DNA from: an uncultured Campylobacter sp. | Lineage (GTDB): Bacteria; Campylobacterota; Campylobacteria; Campylobacterales; Campylobacteraceae | Length of the DNA stretch: 64,000 bases | Direction: 5' to 3' | Assembly (NCBI RefSeq): GCF_938017775.1 | Contig: NZ_CALIIU010000022.1 | Coordinates: 1-64,000 of the forward strand | Shown: piece by piece, positions 43,146-50,731 of the stretch | Layout: the number at the start of each line of letters is the position of its first letter | Numbering within the stretch: position 1 is the stretch's first letter | Position numbers and translations under genes: made by a program | Notes under the pieces: generated by a model | What the model was told of the DNA's origin: nothing | The model's database searches: none | The model's input: only the letters and a program-made list of their open reading frames with translations

Positions 43146-43777
43146 TTGGATCCTTTCAGTGATTTTATATCTAGGCTTTGATTTATCAAAAGCTCGTTTC
43201 CCTCGACGCGGATAAACTCGCTCTTGCCGATGTTTTCGATGATTAGGCTTTGCGCTTTGAGGCGCTTTTTGCGTTTGAGCGATTTTACGAATTTTGCAAG
43301 GCTCGTCCATTCGCTACGATCGAAGGTTTTTTCTTTGATTTCGACATCGTAGGGTTTGGCTTCGCGGCTTTTGCTCGAAAGCAGCGGTTTATCGAAAAAT
43401 GACAAAAAATACCTGAGCTTCTCGTCGCGCTCCTTATACATCAGCTTGATTTCATCTTTTGAGGCGATTAAAATTTCCTCTTTTTCTTTGTGAAGTCTGT
43501 CCTTATCGCTTTGCAGCGCTTCGATTTTACCTTTTAGCTCGGAGATTTCTTTGATGAGATAGTCGATGAAGCTTTGAGTGCCAGCTGTGCCGCCAGTACG
43601 CGTGCTTTTTGCAGAGCTTTGCGAAGCGGGCTCGCTTTGCATTTCATCATCTAAAAGCACGTAGCGCACGCCGCTGCTTTCCTCGGCACGCAAGGAATTT
43701 CTACGGATGCGGTTGTAGACGGCTTCTTTTGAAATTCCTAAAATTTCGGCTGCTTCGCCGATCGAGACTTTTTTCAT
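43142..43777 (-). CDS. HTH DNA-binding protein with coiled coil
   Basis: 211 residues. N-terminal helix-turn-helix VSIGEAAEILGISKEAVYNR with LRAEESSGVRYVLLDD (wHTH/MerR-type plus wing), then a long coiled coil (~75-120, EISELKGKIEALQSDKDRLH) and a C-terminal basic region (LKRKKRLKAQSLIIENI). Translationally coupled to the lipoprotein gene (ATGA overlap). A local regulator or nucleoid-type protein; target unknown. Confidence 0.7.
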   Translation of the reverse strand: MKKVSIGEAAEILGISKEAVYNRIRRNSLRAEESSGVRYVLLDDEMQSEPASQSSAKSTRTGGTAGTQSFIDYLIKEISELKGKIEALQSDKDRLHKEKEEILIASKDEIKLMYKERDEKLRYFLSFFDKPLLSSKSREAKPYDVEIKEKTFDRSEWTSLAKFVKSLKRKKRLKAQSLIIENIGKSEFIRVEGNELLINQSLDIKSLKGSK

Positions 43778-44001
43778 ACAAAGATGCCTTTTAGCGTTTT
43801 AGGTAATTATTGCTAAATTTGCCTAAAATAGGCATTAAACGCTTCGTTTACAAAGATAGATTCCGCCTTGCCGCAGCCGGCGCGCGATAAAATTCCGCTC
43901 GCTTGCGCCCGCACGATATAAAATTTCGCTTCGCTTGCAAAGCCGCGTAAAATTATTTTTTGCTAAGCTTTTAGAATTTTAGCCTAATAATGTTGCTTAA
44001 T

Positions 44002-44024
44002 TAAGTATATTTTTTATACACTTA
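44002..44024. promoter_or_regulatory. Candidate operator of the TetR-family gene
   Basis: TAAGTATA and TATACACTTA form an imperfect inverted repeat (arms TAAGT/ACTTA) around a T run, 31 bp before the AAAGGAGGCGAA and ATG of the regulator. TetR-family proteins usually repress from such a dyad near their own gene. Confidence 0.4.
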
Positions 44025-44055
44025 CAAAAAATTTTAGTATTTCAAAGGAGGCGAA

Positions 44056-44679
44056 ATGCCCGAATCGCCTAAATATAAAAAATCCGAAATTCGCTGCAAG
44101 CTCATTTTAGACGCGGCGCTGGAGCTGTTTTTAGCCAAAGGTTACGAGGCTACGAGCTTAAGCGATATTATCGAGCTTAGCGGCGGCTCGCTATCGTCGG
44201 TTTATAAGTATTTTGATAACAAAGAAAGCCTATTTTTGCGCATCATCGAACTGCAAAGCAAAAAGCTTGATGAGCGAATGAACGAGCGCATGCGAATCAA
44301 CAAAGACCTAAAATTGCGTGAGTATCTACAGGAGTTTGCAGGGATTTATCTGGAGTTTCTTTTCGCTCCGGAAGCGATAAAATTCTACCGACTGATACTT
44401 TTCAGCGGCTTTAACGGAGCACTTAGCGAGAGCCCAAAAATCTTTTTAAAAAGCGGCGTACTAGGTTCGCCGAATGCGCTGGATGAGTATTTGGCGGCGC
44501 ATGCGGACGAGTTTGCGCCCGGACGCACGGCAAAAAGCCTGGCGCTATATTTTTGCTTTTTACTTAGAGAGCCGCATTTTAGCAGGCTGCTATTTTTCGA
44601 CGAAAAGCTAAATTTTAAAGCGAGCGAGCTAATCAAGGACCGCATCGATATGTTTTTGCTCGGCGTAAAAAAGCGCTAA
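44056..44679 (+). CDS. TetR-family regulator, CmeR-like
   Basis: 207 residues, ribosome-binding site AAAGGAGGCG. N-terminal TetR HTH: ILDAALELFLAKGYEATSLS, then DIIELSGGSLSSVYKYFDNK. C-terminal ligand domain (~65-200) of the AefR/CmeR kind (FAGIYLEFLFAPEAIKFYRL). Its neighbourhood (Cj0371-0373 homologues) is where cmeR lies in C. jejuni, so it may be the CmeR orthologue, but no cmeABC efflux operon is adjacent. Confidence 0.78.
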   Translation: MPESPKYKKSEIRCKLILDAALELFLAKGYEATSLSDIIELSGGSLSSVYKYFDNKESLFLRIIELQSKKLDERMNERMRINKDLKLREYLQEFAGIYLEFLFAPEAIKFYRLILFSGFNGALSESPKIFLKSGVLGSPNALDEYLAAHADEFAPGRTAKSLALYFCFLLREPHFSRLLFFDEKLNFKASELIKDRIDMFLLGVKKR

Positions 44680-45014
44680 TGGCGGAATTTTACGGCGTAA
44701 ATTCCGCGTTTTTTGCACCTTTAAATTTTATGAGCGGTTTGGGACTTGGATTTTGTAGCTTGGATTCTATCCGTTACCAAGCGCTATAAAATGCCACGTA
44801 TCCCGCGCTTAAAATTTTAATTCTATTGATGCAAAATTTTTGAAACGATTAGAGCTGAAATTTTTATTTTCCGTATTAAATTCCGTGCCGTAGTTAGAAT
44901 TTTGCCGTTAAATTTCGCGCCTCTTGTCTGCGCCTTTAAATTTGTGCCACTCAGATTTTAAATTTAATAAAACCTCTTATAATCCCGCGAAATTTCAGAT
45001 CAAAAGGATAAAAA
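44680..45014. other. Intergenic stretch with promoter
   Basis: 335 bp without a gene, full of AAATTTTAAAATT phrases. TATAAT at 44978-44983 is a good -10 for the flavoprotein at 45015, whose ribosome-binding site is AAAAGGATAAAAA. Confidence 0.5.
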
Positions 45015-46355
45015 ATGGATTATGATATCATCGTAATAGGCTTTGGCAAAGCAGGCAAAACCCTTGCCGCAAAATCCGCCGCACTGGGCAAAAAGGTCGC
45101 TCTCATCGAGCGCTCGCCGCAGATGTACGGCGGCACCTGCATCAACGTAGGCTGCATCCCGACCAAGCGGCTAGTTACGGCGAGCAAGGAAGCAGGCTTC
45201 GTAAATTTCAGCGTGCTCGGAGAGTATTTCGTGCTGAGCATGCAGAAAAAGGACGAGCTCGTAGAGGCGCTGAGGGCGAAAAATTTAGCCATGCTAAAGG
45301 GAAGCCCAAATATCGACGTAATCGACGGCGAGGGCTCTTTTGCGAGCGCCAATTCCGTGCGCGTGCTAAGTCCTGACGGACAAACGCGTGAAATTTCGGC
45401 AGAAACGATCGTCGTAAATACGGGCTCGAGGGAGGTCGAGCCTAGCTTTGAGGTAAGCTCGCAGATCGCTTATAGTAGCGAAAAAATTTTAAATTTAAAG
45501 ATCCTCCCGAAGCATCTAGTAATCGTCGGCGGCGGATTTATCGGGCTTGAGTTTGCCTCGATGTTTGCGGGATTTGGCTCGAAAGTTAGCGTGCTTATGC
45601 GATCGAAATTTATGAAAAACGAGGATGAGGACGTGGCCGCCAGCGTCAAATCCGCTCTGCAGACCCAAGGCGTAGAGATTATCGAGGGCTGCGAGTTTTT
45701 GAGCTTAAAGGGCGGGGAGCTAAAATTTAACCTCGCGGGCGAGAGCGAAACGATCGCGGCGGATGCGTTTTTATACGCCCTTGGGCGTCGCGCGAATACG
45801 AATGAGCTAAATTTAGCCGCTGCGGGGGTGCAGACGGACGCGCACGGCAATATCATCACGAATGAGCATCTGCAAAGCTCGGCTGCTGGCATCTACGCAG
45901 CAGGCGACGTGCGCGGCGGCGAGATGTTTACCTACACGAGCCTGGATGATTTTAGAATCATTTTTAGCGCGCTTTTCGGAGACGGCGCGCGCACTACGAA
46001 AAACCGCGCACCGCATGCAAGCGTTCTGTTTACCCGCACGCCGCTAGCTCGCATCGGTCTTAGCGAACGCAAAGCAAGAGCGAGCGGACGCGAAATCAAG
46101 GTGTTGAAGCTTTCAATGGCGGCGGTGCCCGGCGCCAAGGTCGTAGCGCACGACGAGGGAATGATGAAAGCGGTCGTGGATGCGGCTAGCGGCGAAATTT
46201 TAGGCGCGGCGCTTCACTGCGTAAACGCACACGAGATCGTTAATGAGCTGGCGATCGCCATGGCACTGGGCGCGAAGGCGGACTTCTTCAAAAATCAAAT
46301 TTTTACGCATCCTAGCATCAGCGAGGCGCTGAACGATCTTTTCGGGCAGTTTTGA
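45015..46355 (+). CDS. FAD-dependent pyridine nucleotide-disulphide oxidoreductase, RclA-like
   Basis: 446 residues. FAD-binding DYDIIVIGFGKAGKTLA, redox pair in GGTCINVGCIPTK (Cys-x4-Cys), NAD-binding KHLVIVGGGFIGLEFASMFA, FAD/NAD ISAETIVVNTGS and second FAD site GIYAAGDVRGG. The C-terminal dimerisation domain has QIFTHPSISEALNDL. Closest by pattern to RclA/MerA-like reductases, which handle hypochlorous acid stress or copper. A promoter lies upstream. Substrate not certain. Confidence 0.85.
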   Translation: MDYDIIVIGFGKAGKTLAAKSAALGKKVALIERSPQMYGGTCINVGCIPTKRLVTASKEAGFVNFSVLGEYFVLSMQKKDELVEALRAKNLAMLKGSPNIDVIDGEGSFASANSVRVLSPDGQTREISAETIVVNTGSREVEPSFEVSSQIAYSSEKILNLKILPKHLVIVGGGFIGLEFASMFAGFGSKVSVLMRSKFMKNEDEDVAASVKSALQTQGVEIIEGCEFLSLKGGELKFNLAGESETIAADAFLYALGRRANTNELNLAAAGVQTDAHGNIITNEHLQSSAAGIYAAGDVRGGEMFTYTSLDDFRIIFSALFGDGARTTKNRAPHASVLFTRTPLARIGLSERKARASGREIKVLKLSMAAVPGAKVVAHDEGMMKAVVDAASGEILGAALHCVNAHEIVNELAIAMALGAKADFFKNQIFTHPSISEALNDLFGQF

Positions 46356-46558
46356 GCTTTTAAACCTTTTTGCGTTTAAAGCTTTGATAGCAAGCGGCGC
46401 TCGGGTTTGGCGATGTCCGGGCGCCCCAGCGCAAATCGATCGTGAAATTTAATACGCCGGAGCGAGTTAAATTTAGACTGGGTTAAATAATTTTAGCCCT
46501 TGCCGCCCGCGTCTTTCTTGGCTACCAAAGTTGGCTATAAAAGAAATGATTGAAATAG

Positions 46559-47128
46559 TTAATTGATAAAATATTCGCGTTTAGGAATAGCAAGATTACA
46601 ATCTATTTGGCACTCGGTAAGAGTATGCGGATAAAATTTCTTCTCGCAGTTTATACAGGCAAAAACGATTTCGTCCGTCGCTTCGTTTAACATAACTCTG
46701 TAATCGCTAGGCGACCATTGCGGGCATTCGCACGCCAAGTCCAAATCCACGCTAACTACCAAGCTATCAAATACAATCGAGTTTAATTCCTCGTAGGCTA
46801 GTCTTAAGCTCTTTTGATCTTTCAATGCTCTAATTTTATTTATCAAGCGGTATTTGTCCGATTTGATGATCTTTACGCCAAAGAGATCCTTCGCTTTTCC
46901 GTCGCCGTAAATCGATAGCTCGGTCGGATAATCTTTAAAATTTAACTTTAAAAGTTCGTCTAAACCACAGCCGTCGTATTCTTTCATAAGAAACAAAATT
47001 TTATTTTCCATAAACCATGCCGCTATGCAATAGCATATTTGCTCGGGATTAAAAGGATGTAGATTTAAAATTCTATTTTCTAACGATAAACACAAATTTC
47101 TAATTTTGGGCTGCATTGTTTTATCCAT
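46559..47128 (-). CDS. Hypothetical protein with paired cysteines
   Basis: 189 residues. N-terminal half mostly helical (IAAWFMENKILFLMKEYDG), C-terminal part with CECPQW and CINCEKKF, possibly a zinc-binding unit. AT-rich. Nineteen bases follow the end of 47148..47876, on the same strand, so co-transcription is likely. Family not recognised. The accessory setting suggests a toxin/immunity-type cluster; inference only. Confidence 0.6.
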   Translation of the reverse strand: MDKTMQPKIRNLCLSLENRILNLHPFNPEQICYCIAAWFMENKILFLMKEYDGCGLDELLKLNFKDYPTELSIYGDGKAKDLFGVKIIKSDKYRLINKIRALKDQKSLRLAYEELNSIVFDSLVVSVDLDLACECPQWSPSDYRVMLNEATDEIVFACINCEKKFYPHTLTECQIDCNLAIPKREYFIN

Positions 47129-47147
47129 TTAACGGCTAAATTTTAGA

Positions 47148-47876
47148 TTATACTATCTCTACCGATATTTGAGCGTCGATTTTGCCGCCATTTTCTTTTA
47201 AAATTTCAGGAAACCCCAATTTTATAATCTGCTCTTCGGAGAGGCTATAAGAATAGTGGATATTTGACTCTATGCTCAGCGGAGCGACTATTTTTGCAAC
47301 TTCGCTAAAAGGCAGCTTAACGTCCAATAACGCCACGTAAAAGGCTTCCGTATCGCTATCAAAGACATTTATATAGCAGCCTTTTATATTTTTATCGCCA
47401 CTATTTGGAGCTTTGATTATTCTTTCATGGCCGGCAGAGGAACCAAAGAAGTATGAAAAACCGGGCTTAACCATATCAAGGTATCCAAAAGATCTCATCT
47501 GCTCTATGTTTAAGCTATAGCCATATACATAATAAGGATCGTCTGCATCCGATTTTACAATTTGTTTTATGTCTTCCAAATCAAGATCTATTTGCCGCGA
47601 ATCGGCGTAGCTCTCATCGATACCGAAAGATGTTATATCATAATATGTCTTATAATACATATCGCGTATATGAAATTTAATTCGCTTATCGCTTAAAAGC
47701 TTTGGATCTATTTTTAGACCGAGTTTTTGCGCGTCCGATTTCGCAATCGATTCGGGCTCGAATATAAATTCTTTTCCAAAACGACCGCTTTGCCCTTTTG
47801 GAATTTTAAGTCCATACAGTTCTCGTCCATCTCTTACCGGAAAAAGATAACGGAAAATACCTTTTACGCTTTTCAT
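47148..47876 (-). CDS. Hypothetical cytoplasmic protein
   Basis: 242 residues, ribosome-binding site AAGAAGGATTC. No signal peptide or membrane segment. FRYLFPVRDGRELYGLKIPK and the repeated theme YYDITSFGIDESYADSR / YGYSLNIEQMRSFGYLDMVK / YSYSLSEEQIIKLGFPEIL suggest three copies of a ~25-residue unit. AT-rich accessory gene; family not recognised. Confidence 0.6.
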   Translation of the reverse strand: MKSVKGIFRYLFPVRDGRELYGLKIPKGQSGRFGKEFIFEPESIAKSDAQKLGLKIDPKLLSDKRIKFHIRDMYYKTYYDITSFGIDESYADSRQIDLDLEDIKQIVKSDADDPYYVYGYSLNIEQMRSFGYLDMVKPGFSYFFGSSAGHERIIKAPNSGDKNIKGCYINVFDSDTEAFYVALLDVKLPFSEVAKIVAPLSIESNIHYSYSLSEEQIIKLGFPEILKENGGKIDAQISVEIV

Positions 47877-47997
47877 TTTTGAATCCTTCTTATTTTATTT
47901 GCTTTCTCAACCCGCTTTAAATTTACGTTATGCTCGCTTGGATACTCTGCACGTATTGAAATTTTAAAATCCGCGCTAAGTATCTTTCGCCCGACGG

Positions 47998-48324
47998 CTA
48001 GTACTTTCTTTTTGCTATGTCATCTTTCTTTACGAAATACTCCGTTTCGTCGCAGGGATAGTAAATTTTACACCATTCGCCTTCGCAGGATTGGATAGGG
48101 ATGACTATCTCATCATAATAAGCAAATTCCTCTTTATCTTCATAGAAAATTTTACGAATAACGCCATCTTTAAATTTATATATAATTTTTTGATCTATTT
48201 TTTCGCCGCATTCGCCGTAAAAGGCACCGTCTTCGTGTTTTGCAAAAGTGATTTTATGCCCTAAAATCGTAGGGCTGCACCCATATAGGCATAACGCGAC
48301 AAAAGATATAACAAAATTTCTCAT
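47998..48324 (-). CDS. Small lipoprotein, unknown
   Basis: 108 residues, strong ribosome-binding site AGGAGGAGAG. Lipobox LYGC at residues 13-16 after a short hydrophobic leader. The mature part has Cys pairs (GECGEK, QSCEGEWCKIYYPC) likely disulphide-bonded in the periplasm. No family recognised. Confidence 0.65.
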   Translation of the reverse strand: MRNFVISFVALCLYGCSPTILGHKITFAKHEDGAFYGECGEKIDQKIIYKFKDGVIRKIFYEDKEEFAYYDEIVIPIQSCEGEWCKIYYPCDETEYFVKKDDIAKRKY

Positions 48325-48348
48325 CTCTCCTCCTACTTGAAATGCGCC

Positions 48349-48426
48349 CTATCTTTTATTTGGATATATTAGGCTATTAAATACCGCTGTAGAAATTATG
48401 GCTGATACTAATGTCAAAATTTTCAT
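48349..48426 (-). CDS. Very small hydrophobic ORF (25 residues)
   Basis: ATG at 48426 after AAAGGGGGCGAAAATAAG encodes a single hydrophobic segment (MKILTLVSAIISTAVFNSLI) and a short basic tail. It lies 24 bp upstream of the lipoprotein gene. It could be a real small membrane peptide or the truncated signal peptide of a lost gene. Confidence 0.4.
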   Translation of the reverse strand: MKILTLVSAIISTAVFNSLIYPNKR

Positions 48427-48541
48427 CTTATTTTCGCCCCCTTTGTCGGAATTCTATTTATAACGTCTTATAATATTCCTTGCAAATACATACGTAATTT
48501 TAAAATTTTATACCTTAAGACTGCGCCTATCTTTTAAAATT

Positions 48542-48718
48542 TTATTCCTCATCGCGCTGATTTTGCACCCTCTTTAGCCACTTTTTTTCAAATTTATAAT
48601 ATTTCTCAAGCTTTTTATTCTTTTCTATTTGATCCGATTTTTCTATCTCGGCATAATCTTGCAGTTCGCCTCCGCATTTAGAGCAAATACTCTTATCTTT
48701 AATGCCTAAGAAATTTAC
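48542..48718 (-). pseudogene. C-terminal zinc-ribbon remnant of the 9-10 kb membrane-protein family
   Basis: Read on the minus strand, the fragment begins VNFLGIKDKSICSKCGGELQ and ends EKKWLKRVQNQRDEE plus a stop. This matches the C-terminus of the broken gene at 9762..10191 (NFSDVKDRSVCPKCGGELQ, EKEWLKRV) almost residue for residue. The membrane half is missing. Confidence 0.75.
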
Positions 48719-49036
48719 TCATATTTCTGAAATTTTACCGTAATTCTCCTGTAAAATTTTACTTAAATTTGGCTTCAGTCGTTTAAAATTTTATCTCTTT
48801 AAAATTTAAATTTCAACTGTCGCCTGGCGTTTTAAATTTCGCCGTTTTTAAATGTACACCTCAAACGCCGCTTTAAAATTTATGCAGATGCAAGCAGGCG
48901 AGGAGCCGCCGCGATAAATTTAAAGTCAAATTTTATTTTTAGCTATCTTTCAATTTGTTTCTTATCTTTGGTGTATCAAAATCCCGCTCCGTTTCATTCG
49001 TAAATTTAAAACGTATATTAAAAACAAGCAGAGCCG
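48719..49036. other. Intergenic stretch
   Basis: No gene supported; AAAATTTTA-rich. Confidence 0.5.
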
Positions 49037-49296
49037 ATGAGCGAAAGAAATTTACAAATTTTAGGTTAGGGGGGGGCACATGCCTGTCGGTCATAACGCA
49101 TGTATCCTATGTGCCGAGCATAATGGCAAATTTAGACGGCAACAAAGTCCCGTTTCTCCAGCCGCTCGCAGCCGCGAGAAACTGCACGATATAGCTTAGC
49201 TACGACTTGCTAAAGCCCAAAAAGGACTATCCGCTCGCCGCAGCAAATTTCCCAGGGATCATCTTTGGGCTATTAACCGCAATAACGGCGCTTTAA
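49037..49296 (+). pseudogene. SemiSWEET-like sugar transporter, dead
   Basis: ATG at 49037 reads MSERNLQILG then TAG; after a one-base frame change within a G8 run the reading continues with CLSVITHVSYVPSIMANLDG, KVPFLQPLAAARNCTI, another TAG at ~49192, then LSYDLLKPKKDYPLAAANFP and a final GLLTAITAL and TAA. This is the three-helix SemiSWEET pattern (L-G-W-x-G-T at the start, QP.aa.NctlW, YglLkp..D.pia..N.pG). Both TAG codons stand where the family has Trp (TGG), so G-to-A changes explain them. Confidence 0.75.
49069..49076 (+). repeat. G8 homopolymer inside the SemiSWEET remnant
   Basis: Eight G after GGTTA and before CACATGCC. The two halves of the reading frame meet here; nine or six G would restore frame across it, although the flanking TAG would remain. 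Confidence 0.75.
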
Positions 49297-49595
49297 ACCG
49301 CGCCTTTAGCGGCTTGATAAATTTCAAAATCGCCCGCGCCATACTTCTGCATGCCGCATCCGCAACGTTTTTTAGTCGCCCACTGCTACTACGTTGTAAC
49401 TGCTCGCTAGTTGTCACGCCGAGCCTGAGCTAGCTTGCCACAAGCGCGCCCACGCCTTACAAACCTATTGCGGCACGGCTTTGAAATTTTGCAAAATCGC
49501 CCGCTCCGCATTCAAATCTAACGAATTTAAATAACTTTTATACAAAATTTGATAAGCTTATTTCGATTAAAATTTTATCTTTAAAAGGACGAAAA
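49297..49595. other. Intergenic stretch
   Basis: No gene supported. Confidence 0.5.
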
Positions 49596-50441
49596 ATGAA
49601 AAAGGTCATCACTTGCGTCGATCAAAATGCGCTTGCCCCGGCGGTTAGAGATTACGGAATTTACGTCGCTAAAACCTTGGGTGCCGAGCTCGTGTTTATT
49701 CACGTGGTTGAAATCCCGGAGCTTGGCGAGAATTTTTATGGGCTAGCCGCAGGCGGAATCGTCCTAGGAGAGAATGATATCCTTGCAAATAGCTACGGAA
49801 GTCCCACACTAGGCGGCGTGGATGCGGAGAAAGACCACGAAGAAGCCGAAGCGATGCTGGATGAATATATCTGCGCTGCGACTACTGCGGGCGTAAAGGC
49901 GAGTAAGATCATTAAAGATGGCGATTTTATCGACGTTATCGCTGAGTACAAGGACGAAGCTGAAATTTTTGTACTCGGTATCAAGGGCTCAAATAACGAG
50001 GACGTAGGCTTTAACGCAAGCGTGCTGATAAAGGAGCTTCACGTGCCGTCGCTGCTCGTGAATAAGGAATTTTCACCGATTAACTCCGTGCTCATCGCGT
50101 TTGACGGCACTGACGCGGCGAAACGCACGCTTGAGTTTATAAAGAGTTCAAAGCTTCTTGCGAGCGCACATAAGCATGTCTTGCACATCAATGCGGGTGC
50201 CGCAGAGGGTGAGCGGATGCTGGATCTAGCGCGCGAAATTTTAGGCACTCAAAACGCCACTTTCAAATTCATCCAAGCCGAAGTGCCCGCCGATGAGATC
50301 ATCAAATATCGCCGCGCCAATAACCTCGATCTGATCGCTACCGGTGCCTTTACGAAGGGCTTTTTCAAAAAGCTCTTTTTAGGCAGCGTCTCCGAGGACA
50401 TCTTGCACAATGCGCTTGTACCGGTGCTAGTGCTATCATAA
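49596..50441 (+). CDS. Universal stress protein, two UspA domains
   Basis: 281 residues, ribosome-binding site AAAAGGACG. First UspA domain (1 to ~150): VITCVDQNALAPAVRDYG, AELVFIHVVEIPELGENF, FVLGIKGSNNEDVGF. Second (155-281): INSVLIAFDGTDAAKRTLEF and the ATP-binding-like end GAFTKGFFKKLFLGSVSEDI then ALVPVLVLS. Cytoplasmic; usually induced under stress. Stand-alone gene. Confidence 0.9.
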   Translation: MKKVITCVDQNALAPAVRDYGIYVAKTLGAELVFIHVVEIPELGENFYGLAAGGIVLGENDILANSYGSPTLGGVDAEKDHEEAEAMLDEYICAATTAGVKASKIIKDGDFIDVIAEYKDEAEIFVLGIKGSNNEDVGFNASVLIKELHVPSLLVNKEFSPINSVLIAFDGTDAAKRTLEFIKSSKLLASAHKHVLHINAGAAEGERMLDLAREILGTQNATFKFIQAEVPADEIIKYRRANNLDLIATGAFTKGFFKKLFLGSVSEDILHNALVPVLVLS

Positions 50442-50653
50442 TCGCAAGACCAAACGCCGATAAACGCTAAATTCCGTCGCTTACGTTATTTTAAAGCGGC
50501 GGAATTTTAAATTTTTAAATCCTTTGTTTTTCAAATTCATATACTTTTTAAAATTTATATAAATTTTGCTTAAAAATTCGTCAATATATCTTATTAAATT
50601 CCGTTAAATTAGTAATTGCATATAAAATTTTATGATTTAGTTTATTAAAAATT

Positions 50654-50685
50654 TTATTATTATTTAAGAGGAATTGTAAGATAAT
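50654..50685 (+). promoter_or_regulatory. Candidate iron-regulatory/promoter element upstream of the second receptor
   Basis: ATTATTATTT, AAGAGGAATTGTAAGATA: near copy of the motif before the first TonB receptor (10471-10505), differing by a 4-base deletion and two substitutions. TATAAAAT about 25 bp downstream may be the -10. Confidence 0.45.
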
Positions 50686-50731
50686 CCCGCCAGTAAATTG
50701 ATATAGATTATAAAATCTAAAAAGGATTTTT

